Below, in pieces: positions 1-6,767 of a stretch of DNA of 10,101 bases. The stretch is from positions 1-10,101 of the forward strand of contig CAMQUX010000032.1 in the NCBI GenBank assembly GCA_947037905.1, read 5' to 3'. A program made the translations under genes and the position numbers. Numbering within the stretch: position 1 is the stretch's first letter; the number at the start of each line of letters is the position of its first letter. Below the pieces are notes generated by a model that saw only the letters and a list, made by a program, of their open reading frames with translations, was not told the origin of the DNA and did no database searches. This DNA is from an uncultured Desulfovibrionaceae bacterium (GTDB taxonomy: Bacteria > Desulfobacterota > Desulfovibrionia > Desulfovibrionales > Desulfovibrionaceae).

Positions 1-49
1 ATGTAAAAAAATAAATAAGTAATCTGTAAAAAAAATAAAATATAAAAAA

Positions 50-1291
50 TTATAATTTATCGAGATATTGCATAATAGCCTCAGCTGATTTTTTCGCAAA
101 CTCAGCTGCTTCTACTACTGTTTTGGCACCTGTTACGGCGTCACCTGATGCGAACACGCCGGTTCTTGAAGTTCTTCCTTCTATGTCTGTGATGATGAGT
201 CCTGTGTTTCCGACTTTGATATCTTTTGTGTTAGCTGTAACATTTGAATGAGGAATTTGGCTAACGGCGATAAATATGGTATCGCACTCGAAAAGTTCTT
301 GTATATCATCGTGAACGATGAGTTCTTTAGTGCCATCTTCTTTTAGTATGTATTCTGTTGGATTGTACATTATACCATCATCTGTTAGGGCGGTTGGGCT
401 TTTAAAAAATTCGAAATTTACGCCTTCTATTTTAGCATAATCAATTTCAAATTGAGTGGCGGTCATTTCATCTTCGCCACGTCTGTATAAGACTGAGACA
501 CTTTTTGCACCTTTTCTAAGCGCTGTTCGTGCTACGTCCATAGCAACGTTTCCTGCGCCAATAACTGCAACTCTTTTTCCTAGTTGGTATGCGCTTGGAT
601 TTTTGAGGTAATTTATTGCGTAGTGCACGTGTCCGAGGCTTTCTCCTGGAACACGTAATGGGCGAGGGCTCCAGACACCTGTTCCTATAAACACGGCATT
701 ATAGCCATCATCAAAGAGTGTATCTACTGATAGAATGGGTCCAAAGGTGATATTTGGTCTAATTTTAACTCCGAGCTGTATGAGCATCTCGGTCATTTTT
801 TCAAGAATATCTTTTGGTAGTCTAAATTCAGGTATACCGTAGCGCATAACGCCACCGATGAGGTCTTGGGATTCAAATATAGTAACTTTATATCCTGCAA
901 GTGCGAGAATAAATGCGACAGTTATGCCAGCAGGACCTGAGCCGATAACGGCAACCCTGTGGTTTTTTTTAGGCGAGGTATTTTCTGTTATGCAGAGTTG
1001 TTCCATGTAGTAGGAGGAGATGAACTGTTCTATATTACTCCACTGTATGGGATTATTTTTTTTAGCGAGAATACAGTGTCCTTCGCAAAATTTTTCATGC
1101 GGGCAGATGAAAGAGCAGACAACTGATAGGGGGTTATTTAAAAAGAGCATTTCGCCAGCATCTTTAATTGCACCATCTAGGAGCATTGCAATGGCAGTTG
1201 GAATGCTTGTGTTGATTGGACAGCCTTTTACGCAGAGAGGATTTTTGCATTGCAGACAACGTTTTGCTTCTTCAATAATGTGTTTAGCCAT
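50..1291 (-). CDS. NAD(P)-dependent Fe-S/FAD oxidoreductase, glutamate synthase small-subunit family
   Basis: A 413-residue cytoplasmic flavoprotein of the GltD/PreT/NfnB type, which passes electrons between NAD(P)H and a partner subunit through FAD and Fe-S clusters. The N-terminal cluster domain has cysteines at 12, 15, 20, 24 and again at 59, 63, 69, 73. The FAD-binding GSGPAG lies at 117-122. The nucleotide-binding GAGNVA lies at 245-250, followed by YRR near 269-271, suggesting NADPH. The closing FASGD stretch at 380-384 contacts FAD in this family. The ATG is preceded by AAGGA on the minus strand. The protein begins about 40 residues later than typical homotetrameric GltA, and is about the length of PreT, the small subunit of dihydropyrimidine dehydrogenase. 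No large subunit or NfnA-like partner lies in the window, so glutamate synthesis is only one option. MoeA ends 30 bp upstream, suggesting co-transcription. Family assignment is firm; substrate is open. Confidence 0.9.
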   Translation of the reverse strand: MAKHIIEEAKRCLQCKNPLCVKGCPINTSIPTAIAMLLDGAIKDAGEMLFLNNPLSVVCSFICPHEKFCEGHCILAKKNNPIQWSNIEQFISSYYMEQLCITENTSPKKNHRVAVIGSGPAGITVAFILALAGYKVTIFESQDLIGGVMRYGIPEFRLPKDILEKMTEMLIQLGVKIRPNITFGPILSVDTLFDDGYNAVFIGTGVWSPRPLRVPGESLGHVHYAINYLKNPSAYQLGKRVAVIGAGNVAMDVARTALRKGAKSVSVLYRRGEDEMTATQFEIDYAKIEGVNFEFFKSPTALTDDGIMYNPTEYILKEDGTKELIVHDDIQELFECDTIFIAVSQIPHSNVTANTKDIKVGNTGLIITDIEGRTSRTGVFASGDAVTGAKTVVEAAEFAKKSAEAIMQYLDKL

Positions 1292-1321
1292 AGAAAGATA
1301 TTCCTTTTAGTTTATTTATAC

Positions 1322-3262
1322 TTAAGTTAGTTTTTGCCCACTGGTCATTTCTTGTCCTGTGAGGCTTGTGCTATACCCTGATTGCTCTTCTATAAGTGCC
1401 TTAAAAGTATCTGATTGTATAGTTTTAAGAAGTGCTATGATACGATTATCTTGCATGTGTTCTTCTGGAATAAGCAGATCGTATCGTTCCTGCGCAAGTG
1501 GAATAAAATCAAGCTCAAGTGCGTTTGCTGCTGTGTAAATACCAAGAGCACAATCCACAGTGTTTGTGCAAACATTAACAGCTACCGCCATGTGTGTAAA
1601 TTCTTCTTGCTCGTAACCGCTTATATCAGCCGGATTTATATTTTCTTTTTTCAGTTTATCATCGAGCAGTATTCTTGTACCAGAGCCTTGCTGTCTGTTA
1701 AGAAAGCGAACATCTTCTCTAGTGAGGTCTTGAAAACTAAGTATATTTTTAGGATTATTTTTTTGCACAATAAGTCCTTGCTCTCTTATAACGAGATTAA
1801 AGACACGAATTTTTCTATTTGGCAGATATTGCTCAATGAACGGGAAATTAAAATCTTGAGTTTTTGCATCAAAAAGATGCGCACCAGCAAAGAGGGCAGC
1901 TGAGTTTTTCAGTGCTGCAAGCCCTGACATGCTGCCAACATGTTGTGATATAAGTTGTAGTGGTATATTTTGTCCCATGAGCTCATTTGCGAGAATATCG
2001 AGCGAGTTATCGTGACTACCAATGTGTATGAGTACGTTATCGAGATCTTTTTTCGGCACGAGTAGTCTTGCTGTAATTTCTTCATGCAGTGCGATACCCT
2101 CACAATTTGTGGGGATATGAGCAATACCTTGAGCTTTTGTGAGAGTAGTAATCATTCCAGCCCCACGTGCGAGTGGAGTTGCAACGTATTTATTATTAAC
2201 TTTTCCAATAGCTAGGCGCAGTACTTCTGTTAGCCCGAGTTTTGAAGGAGTTTTTTTAGAAAGAATAACAGGTATTTCTACTTTTTCTAACGAACTTTTG
2301 CTACTTAGCCAGTCTATAATTGGGCGAAGTATTTCCTCGAAACAGACAATAGCACTAACAGGATAGCCAGGGGCACCGATGAGAATTTTATTATTAACAT
2401 GTGCGATGAGAGTTGGTTTTCCTGGCATTATTTGTATACCGTGGCAAAGTAGCGTTGCTTTAGCCTCAAAAATACTTTTTGTAAAATCTTTACTGCCAGC
2501 AGATGAACCAGCGCCGACTATGATAATATGTGCTGTAGAATTTATTGCTTTTTCTAAATTTTCTTCAAGGAGCTTTTTGTTATCTTTTACAGGTTTTTGC
2601 CAAGTTGCGGTTGCGCCATAGGTTTGTACATAGCTTGCACAAATTTGTGAATTAGCATCAATAACTTCACCTGGCTCTGGAGAGGGTTCTTCTAAAAAAT
2701 CAAGCACCTCATCACCAGTTGGCATGAAATGCACACGAATTTTTTCAAAAACTTCTATATGGTAGATGCCTGCAGAGAGCAGTGCGCCGATATCATATGG
2801 TTTTAAAAGATGATTTTGTGGGAGCAGTAATTCTGTTGCGACAATATCTTCACCAATTTTACGCACATGGTTCCACGGAAAAATTGGATCGTCAATGCTC
2901 ACAGTTTCTTCATCAATTTTATTAACATGCTCTATCATAATAACCGCATTACAACCTGCTGGTAATACATTTCCAGTATTAACCCAGTGAAATTTATCTG
3001 CAGTAAGAATGAGCGGATCCATTTCTGTTGCAGTAAAGGTATCCTCTGCAAAAACAGCAATTCCGTCCATAGCGGACGCATGAAAAGTGGGAGAGGAACA
3101 ACGAGCGTAAATAGCTTTTGCTGTAACTCTATCAAGAGCAAGATGAACAGGCACAGTTTCAGTTTGAACAAGAGTTTGCTTATCTATAGCACTTATCACA
3201 AGCGCAACAGCCTCTTTTGGTGGAATTGTACTCAGATAAATATTTCTTTGTTCTGTGCTCAT
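1322..3262 (-). CDS. moeA: Molybdopterin molybdenumtransferase MoeA fused to a C-terminal PBP-like domain
   Basis: A 646-residue two-domain protein. Residues 1 to about 405 are MoeA, which inserts molybdate (or tungstate) into adenylated molybdopterin, the last step of molybdenum-cofactor synthesis in the cytoplasm. Visible MoeA landmarks are SAMDG at 63-67, NTG at 95-97, TGDE at 182-185, PGEVIDAN at 197-204, the MoaB-like loop GAGSSAG at 250-256 followed by KDF, PGKP at 280-283 and GAPGYPVS at 296-303. Residues from about 408 to 630 are a PBP-like domain related to LysR/ModA-type ligand-binding folds, with GSHDNSLD, HVGSMSGLAAL, GAHLFD and the NRQQGSGTR motif. There is no signal peptide, so this domain probably senses or holds an oxyanion or cofactor intermediate inside the cell. 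The start has AGGAAG upstream. Such fusions are known in sulfate reducers and clostridia. Confidence 0.93.
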   Translation of the reverse strand: MSTEQRNIYLSTIPPKEAVALVISAIDKQTLVQTETVPVHLALDRVTAKAIYARCSSPTFHASAMDGIAVFAEDTFTATEMDPLILTADKFHWVNTGNVLPAGCNAVIMIEHVNKIDEETVSIDDPIFPWNHVRKIGEDIVATELLLPQNHLLKPYDIGALLSAGIYHIEVFEKIRVHFMPTGDEVLDFLEEPSPEPGEVIDANSQICASYVQTYGATATWQKPVKDNKKLLEENLEKAINSTAHIIIVGAGSSAGSKDFTKSIFEAKATLLCHGIQIMPGKPTLIAHVNNKILIGAPGYPVSAIVCFEEILRPIIDWLSSKSSLEKVEIPVILSKKTPSKLGLTEVLRLAIGKVNNKYVATPLARGAGMITTLTKAQGIAHIPTNCEGIALHEEITARLLVPKKDLDNVLIHIGSHDNSLDILANELMGQNIPLQLISQHVGSMSGLAALKNSAALFAGAHLFDAKTQDFNFPFIEQYLPNRKIRVFNLVIREQGLIVQKNNPKNILSFQDLTREDVRFLNRQQGSGTRILLDDKLKKENINPADISGYEQEEFTHMAVAVNVCTNTVDCALGIYTAANALELDFIPLAQERYDLLIPEEHMQDNRIIALLKTIQSDTFKALIEEQSGYSTSLTGQEMTSGQKLT

Positions 3263-3297
3263 GTTCGTTTCTTCCTGCTGTATTTTTAAAAGCTCTG

Positions 3298-3333
3298 TTC
3301 TATTTTATTATTCTATTTTATATTATTCTATCC
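3298..3333. repeat. Short TTCTATTTTA stutter upstream of moeA
   Basis: Two and a half imperfect copies of TTCTATTTTATTA (starts at 3298, 3311 and 3326, the last ending after TTCTATCC). It lies between the moeA start and the 18-bp repeat block, so it is part of the probable moeA leader or promoter zone. On the minus strand it reads as ATAAAATAGAA copies and supplies several poor -10-like boxes. No function can be assigned. Confidence 0.6.
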
Positions 3334-3392
3334 TGTGTTAGGTTAAAATACTAAGAATATAAATCTATTCTTTTATAAACCAGTATAGCTGT

Positions 3393-3506
3393 CTATAAAC
3401 TAAATTCACCATCTATAGAACAAACTCCCGACTTTAAACTAAACGCCGACTTTAAACTAAACGCCGACTTTAAATTAAACTCGTACTATAAAACAAACTC
3501 GCCATC
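3393..3506 (-). repeat. Degenerate 18-20 bp tandem repeat formed from the 3' end of the aminopeptidase gene
   Basis: Read on the minus strand, the last codons and stop of the aminopeptidase (3506 down to 3486, encoding DGEFVL and TAG) are followed by five imperfect tandem units: 3485-3468, 3467-3450, 3449-3432, 3431-3413 and 3412-3393. The second and third units are identical 18-mers of the form TCGGCGTTTAGTTTAAAG. The most distal unit again resembles a DGEF-S-L-stop reading and matches the gene end at 17 of 21 positions by eye. The block fills much of the 223-bp spacer before moeA. It contains no hairpin plus T-run, so it is not an obvious terminator. Repeat structure is directly visible; origin from the gene end is inferred. 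Confidence 0.8.
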
Positions 3507-4691
3507 TTTATATATAAGGATAGCCTCTTTATTTTTAAGATGCGCAGTAACAGTTTTTTCTTCCGTATTCACAAGATCCCAGTGCAGCGCAGAGGAGTTG
3601 AATCCGAGCTGTTCTTTTTTTTCTTTAGTGAGTTCTTTTTGGTCGCCTGAATAGGTATCAGCGTATGATGCACCAACAGCAACGTGGCAGTTTCCAAAAT
3701 TTCCGCCAAAATTTTCATCAAAGAGCGTGTTTGCCATAAATATATTTATTTTTGAGAATTTTTTATCAGTTAAAGAAAACTCGCCAAGTCTTGCAGCTCC
3801 CTCGTCCATAAGTAGCTGATTTTTTACAAACGCCTCGCCAGTTTTTGCAGATATTTCTGTAGCAACGCCATTTTTAAATACAAGTCGAATACCTTCAACA
3901 TAGTTTCCAGAGCGAAAAGATGGCTGGTCTGCGTAATAGACACCTTCTGTGTATTTGTAATCAGGCGAGAGGAGAAGTTCAAAACTTGGGATATTATGCC
4001 CAGATATTCCAATCCATTGGCGTTTTTCGCCTCTGTATACTTTTAAATCGGTGGTGGCTGACTGAATGTGGAAAAAATCAACATCGAGCGAGTTAAGATA
4101 ATCTTTAACAGTGGCTGCTTTATTAAATATATCTTCCCAGCATGCTATGGGATCATCTTCATTTAGGAAACAAGCATTTTTAATTTGCTCTGCATATTCT
4201 TCTAAAGAAATATTTGCAGAATCAGCAAGAGCCTGTGTTGGGTACATGCAAAGAGTCCAAGCAAAATCTGCATCTTGTTCTCTTTTTTCCATAATATCAC
4301 GCAAGCATTTTCTTGCGATGGAAGTTATTGCCATTTGATTTGGGTTAATGCCTGAAAGATGTGTGAGGGATTCTGGAGCTATAAGAGATATAAGTCCGTT
4401 TAAATTTCCTTGTGTTTCTCTTTCACCGTTATGGATATACTCTAGTTGATCTTTAGACGCTTGCCCATAAAAGCTCACTTCCATAGCAGGCGATAAGGTC
4501 GCACGAGGGATAGGATTTAATCCTTTTTTTACAAGTAAATCAAAAACCACCTCAGCAAGTGGTAGTGCTAACATATCGTACCGCAGGAGGATAGAATCCC
4601 CTTTTTTATAAGGAACAGGGCGAGCTTTTTCTAAGCCCCACCAGAGGGTTTGCGCATATTTTTCTAGCTGATCTTGTGTGAACATATCCAT
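3486..4691 (-). CDS. M29-family metallo-aminopeptidase (AmpS/PepS/AmpT type)
   Basis: A 401-residue cytoplasmic peptidase of family M29, which removes N-terminal amino acids from peptides with a two-metal centre. The length suits the family (about 400-415). By spacing against AmpS/AmpT, the likely metal ligands and catalytic residues are E238, E304, H336, Y343, H370 and D372. The 66-residue gap between the two glutamates and the HxD pair (H370-W-D372) agree with family geometry. Other family blocks are NYVEGIRLVF near 263-272, MDEGAARLGEF near 295-305 and NTLFDEN near 321-327. The start ATG at 4691 is preceded by AAGGA; a second ATG two codons in is possible. The gene is divergent from the ferredoxin gene. 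Its terminal codons seem to have seeded the downstream tandem repeat. Peptide preference cannot be read from the sequence. Confidence 0.92.
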   Translation of the reverse strand: MDMFTQDQLEKYAQTLWWGLEKARPVPYKKGDSILLRYDMLALPLAEVVFDLLVKKGLNPIPRATLSPAMEVSFYGQASKDQLEYIHNGERETQGNLNGLISLIAPESLTHLSGINPNQMAITSIARKCLRDIMEKREQDADFAWTLCMYPTQALADSANISLEEYAEQIKNACFLNEDDPIACWEDIFNKAATVKDYLNSLDVDFFHIQSATTDLKVYRGEKRQWIGISGHNIPSFELLLSPDYKYTEGVYYADQPSFRSGNYVEGIRLVFKNGVATEISAKTGEAFVKNQLLMDEGAARLGEFSLTDKKFSKINIFMANTLFDENFGGNFGNCHVAVGASYADTYSGDQKELTKEKKEQLGFNSSALHWDLVNTEEKTVTAHLKNKEAILIYKDGEFVL

Positions 4692-4720
4692 ATCTATATC
4701 CTTATTTTTTTATTTTTTTT

Positions 4721-4749
4721 AATATAACAGACGTGTTCAAAATGAACAA
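4721..4749 (-). promoter_or_regulatory. Candidate promoter for the M29 aminopeptidase
   Basis: On the minus strand TTGTTC (plus positions 4744-4749) is separated by 17 bp from TATATT (4721-4726), about 30 bp upstream of the start codon. The -35 match is weak (three of six), the -10 match is better. The 15-bp palindrome at 4734-4748 covers the spacer and -35 box, which would suit repression. This is inference from spacing only. Confidence 0.3.
4734..4748. promoter_or_regulatory. Perfect palindrome TGTTCA-AAA-TGAACA in the divergent intergenic region
   Basis: Two perfect 6-bp arms with a 3-bp centre lie between the divergent aminopeptidase and ferredoxin genes. The position overlaps the candidate minus-strand promoter and lies just before a plus-strand TATAAT at 4751-4756. 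A symmetric site of this size fits a dimeric helix-turn-helix repressor, but no regulator gene is nearby and I cannot name a family. Such palindromes also arise by chance in AT-rich DNA. Confidence 0.4.
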
Positions 4750-4816
4750 GTATAATGCTTTACCATAGAGAGTATTTAAAAGATAATAGTTTGTGTATAA
4801 ATAGTATAATTGTATC

Positions 4817-4845
4817 TTGACAAGAGGCATATAGAACGCTATTTA
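4817..4845 (+). promoter_or_regulatory. Candidate sigma-70 promoter for the ferredoxin gene
   Basis: A perfect TTGACA at 4817-4822 is followed after 17 bp by TATTTA at 4840-4845. The -35 box is ideal but the -10 box matches only its first three bases. It would give a leader of about 60 nt before the ferredoxin start. Neighbouring spacings do not improve the -10 box. Confidence 0.45.
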
Positions 4846-4912
4846 GGGGATGAAGTGATTTCGTTTTGAGAACACTAAAATTAAATAGAATTTAAACATA
4901 TTGGAGGCTACA

Positions 4913-5101
4913 ATGGCTTATAGAGTAACAATCGATACTGATAAATGTACAGGCGACGGCGAATGTGTAGACGTATGTCCAGTTGAAGTTTATGAACTTC
5001 AAGATGGTAAAGCAGTAGCAATTAACGGCGAAGAATGCCTTGGTTGTGATTCTTGTGTAGAAGTTTGCGAACAAGACGCTATTGAAATCGAAGAATCATA
5101 G
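4913..5101 (+). CDS. Ferredoxin of the Desulfovibrio africanus Fd III type, with Asp replacing a cluster cysteine
   Basis: A 62-residue soluble electron carrier. The second cluster motif is complete (C42, C45, C48, C52). The first has C12, then D15 where a ferredoxin usually has Cys, then C18 and C22-Pro. By the standard arrangement C12, D15, C18 and C52 surround cluster I, and C22, C42, C45 and C48 bind cluster II. Known Desulfovibrio africanus ferredoxin III has this CxxDxxC pattern and holds a [3Fe-4S] cluster that can take up a fourth metal with Asp as ligand. The local sequence DTDKCTGDGECVDVCPVEVY is, from memory, nearly the same. The start is the ATG at 4913 with GGAGG at 4903-4907; an in-frame TTG at 4901 would overlap this ribosome site and is rejected. 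The gene is monocistronic, with its own promoter candidate and terminator. The product is strongly acidic, as usual. Confidence 0.95.
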   Translation: MAYRVTIDTDKCTGDGECVDVCPVEVYELQDGKAVAINGEECLGCDSCVEVCEQDAIEIEES

Positions 5102-5124
5102 GATATTGTAAAATATTCTTATAA

Positions 5125-5158
5125 AATACGGGCGAAGTTACTTCGTCCGTATTTTTTT
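5125..5158 (+). terminator. Strong Rho-independent terminator after the ferredoxin gene
   Basis: A 13-bp stem (5125-5137 with 5141-5153) encloses a 3-nt loop TTA. All pairs are Watson-Crick except one G-T. The stem runs into seven T residues (5152-5158). It starts 24 bp after the ferredoxin stop, so the message is probably short and single-gene. Confidence 0.93.
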
Positions 5159-5457
5159 ATGCATTGCCTCTATTTTTATTTCTCTTTCTATTAATCCATC
5201 TTTCTATTTTCTATTCCCATATATGTTCTATTTTAGAATAAAGTAGAATAAAGTAGAATAAGCAAAAGAAGTAGAATAAAGCAGAAGAAAATAAACAAAG
5301 TTATTGCTTCTAATAAAAGACTTCTATTTTTATGAAAAAATAAAACTATCCTTAGGAAGAAAGATATACACTAGCTTTTAGAAAAATATCTATTTAGGTA
5401 AGCTTTTTTTATAGTGTAAAACTGTTTTTTGTAGTACTAATTCTTAAGTAAGTAATA
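5159..5457. other. AT-rich spacer with no gene
   Basis: About 300 bp between the ferredoxin terminator and the promoter of the next operon. No open frame with a ribosome site and no RNA gene was recognised. It contains the 10-bp tandem repeat listed separately, a small hairpin TTCTA-TTT-TAGAA at 5227-5239, and runs of A and T. An upstream control role for the following operon is possible but nothing specific supports it. Confidence 0.6.
5235..5290. repeat. 10-bp tandem repeat AGAATAAAGT
   Basis: AGAATAAAGT is repeated exactly at 5235 and 5245, then begins again at 5255. After an 8-bp interruption (about 5263-5270) further copies appear as GTAGAATAAAGCAGAAG to about 5287. This is a short minisatellite in non-coding DNA, purine-rich on the plus strand. 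Probably a replication-slippage product. Confidence 0.75.
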
Positions 5458-5487
5458 TTGACGTATATTTTTAGTGTACTATATAAA
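5458..5487 (+). promoter_or_regulatory. Candidate sigma-70 promoter of the YkgJ-TPR-HEAT operon
   Basis: TTGACG at 5458-5463 is followed by TATATA at 5480-5485 (16-bp spacer) or TATAAA at 5482-5487 (18-bp spacer). Transcription would begin near 5493, leaving a leader of under 20 nt containing just the GAGGAG ribosome site. This supports the ATG at 5511 over the in-frame TTG at 5493. Confidence 0.6.
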
Positions 5488-5510
5488 AAGAGTTGTGTGA
5501 GGAGAAAATA

Positions 5511-6305
5511 ATGGCTGTTGATTATGAAAAATATTTTAAACGCTACGAGCAGTTAGTGACACAAGCCGATGCTGCTTTTTCTACAATAAAAGAAAAATAC
5601 AACGAAAATGTTCGTTGTGAAAAAGGCTGTAGCGATTGCTGCCATGCCCTATTTGATTTAACACTTGTTGAAGCCTTATACTTAAGCACTAACTTTCGAA
5701 AAGAAAAACAAGGGCTAGAAAAAGACGCTATACTTAACCGAGCAGATGCAGCGGACAGAGTTGCGTATAAATTAAAACGAGATATTTTTAGAGATAGCCA
5801 AAATGGCAGAAATCCTCAAGAAATAATGGAATTTGTTGCAAAAGCACGTATCCGTTGTCCTTTATTAGAAGAAAATGGCTCTTGTGCAATGTACGATAAA
5901 CGTCCGATAACTTGCCGTCTTTACGGTGTGCCGACTGCTTTTGAAGGGCGTGCGCATACTTGCGGACAATCAGGCTTTCAAAGCGGAACAGCATACCCAA
6001 CTGTGCATATAGATAAAATTCAAGATAGCTTATATTTAATGAGCCATGAGTTTGCAAGTGAGATAGAATCACAACTTGAATCTCTAGGTGAAGTTTTAGT
6101 GCCAGTATCCATGGCGCTTATGACAGACTATGATGATACGTATCTTGGAATACCAAGTGAGAAAGAAAGAAAAAGACAAGAAAAAGCACACGAGTTAATC
6201 GCTGCTGTTAAAGAAAAAGCAAGTGCCTGTGGCGATTGTAGCGATACAAGCGTTTGTGCGACTTGCCCATCTTCGCAGTCAATAGTGTTAGGTGGAGAAA
6301 AATAG
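5511..6305 (+). CDS. YkgJ-family cysteine-cluster (zinc/iron-chelating) protein with an extra C-terminal CxxC pair
   Basis: A 264-residue cytoplasmic protein of the widespread YkgJ (CxxCxxCC) family, thought to bind zinc or iron; its biochemical role is not established. The family signature is C36, C40, C43, C44, followed by C116, C125, C135 (in RPITCRLYG) and C151, which together form the usual set. The tail, after a charged helix at about 215-238, adds C240, C243, C249 and C252, a CxxC-x5-CxxC arrangement that looks like a separate small metal knuckle. The start ATG has GAGGAG about 7 bp upstream. The stop codon TAG shares its G with the GTG start of the next gene, so the two are translationally coupled. 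As first gene of the run, it follows the promoter at 5458-5487. Family call is secure; function is not. Confidence 0.88.
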   Translation: MAVDYEKYFKRYEQLVTQADAAFSTIKEKYNENVRCEKGCSDCCHALFDLTLVEALYLSTNFRKEKQGLEKDAILNRADAADRVAYKLKRDIFRDSQNGRNPQEIMEFVAKARIRCPLLEENGSCAMYDKRPITCRLYGVPTAFEGRAHTCGQSGFQSGTAYPTVHIDKIQDSLYLMSHEFASEIESQLESLGEVLVPVSMALMTDYDDTYLGIPSEKERKRQEKAHELIAAVKEKASACGDCSDTSVCATCPSSQSIVLGGEK

Positions 6306-6709
6306 TGGAAGAAAATCCAAAATCAGAAGAACCAAAAAAAGTAGAATATTTAAGACCTGAAGATTTTAAGCATACCAAAGAACAGCTCGAGGCTATGAAA
6401 AAAGATCTTTATGAAAGATTAAATGTGCGCCGTAGGAAATTTATTGATAGAATCGGTTATGCTAAATGGGATCCTTTTCAAGTACCTTTTGATCCAATTG
6501 ATATCAGAAAAGACGAGACAGGGCGTACGGCAAAAGAATTAAATGCTCTTTTTATGCAAAGTTTAGGGGATAATCCAAGTCCTGATTACGAACAAGCAGT
6601 GGCAGAATTTAATGTAATGCTTGTAATGAACAAAGAAAAAATACGCCCAGTTTTTGATTACTGCTTATGGTACGCAGAACATCTAAAACGCAATGGCATA
6701 GAGTTATAG
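6305..6709 (+). CDS. Conserved-looking protein of unknown function, translationally coupled to the YkgJ gene
   Basis: A 134-residue protein starting at GTG, whose first base is the last base of the upstream stop. GGAG at 6294-6297 lies 7 bp before it. An in-frame ATG further upstream (6254) would overlap the YkgJ tail by 50 bp and lacks a ribosome site. Residues 1-35 are charged and probably disordered. A basic patch at 42-45 (RRRK) leads into FIDRIGYAKWDPFQVPFDPIDIR (in parts, 46-68), rich in aromatic, proline and aspartate residues and probably the family core. A helical C-terminal half follows, with DYCLWYAEHLK near 118-128. There are no membrane segments or signal peptide and a single cysteine at 120. 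I believe similar proteins occur in Desulfovibrio, but know no function. Coupling implies stoichiometric synthesis with the YkgJ protein, perhaps as partner. Confidence 0.82.
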   Translation: MEENPKSEEPKKVEYLRPEDFKHTKEQLEAMKKDLYERLNVRRRKFIDRIGYAKWDPFQVPFDPIDIRKDETGRTAKELNALFMQSLGDNPSPDYEQAVAEFNVMLVMNKEKIRPVFDYCLWYAEHLKRNGIEL

Positions 6710-6767
6710 AAGTATAGAATTATAAAAATTGTAAAAAATAGAAAAGATAGATAAGAAGGGAGTTGTT

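Noticed and set aside
1415..1903. Plus-strand open frame of 162 codons opposite moeA
   Set aside because: It is antisense to the conserved PBP-like domain, has no clear ribosome site and its composition is that of a shadow frame.
3263..3392. Molybdenum-cofactor riboswitch upstream of moeA
   Set aside because: The region is AT-rich and repetitive with no recognisable conserved stem-loops of that RNA class.
3393..3485. CRISPR array
   Set aside because: The units abut with no unique spacers and are only 18-20 bp; this is a simple tandem repeat.
4734..4748. LexA-type SOS box
   Set aside because: The half-sites are GTTC then GAAC with 5 bp between, the reverse order of the Bacillus-type GAAC-N4-GTTC box, and no damage-response gene is adjacent.
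4901..4912. Upstream TTG start for the ferredoxin
   Set aside because: It overlaps the GGAGG ribosome site for the ATG at 4913 and would add residues absent from the known family.
5788..6072. Minus-strand open frame of 94 codons opposite the YkgJ gene
   Set aside because: It overlaps the conserved cysteine core of the YkgJ protein and has no family features.
6254..6304. Upstream ATG start for the 134-residue protein
   Set aside because: It lies deep in the YkgJ tail without a ribosome site, while the GTG at 6305 has GGAG at the right distance.
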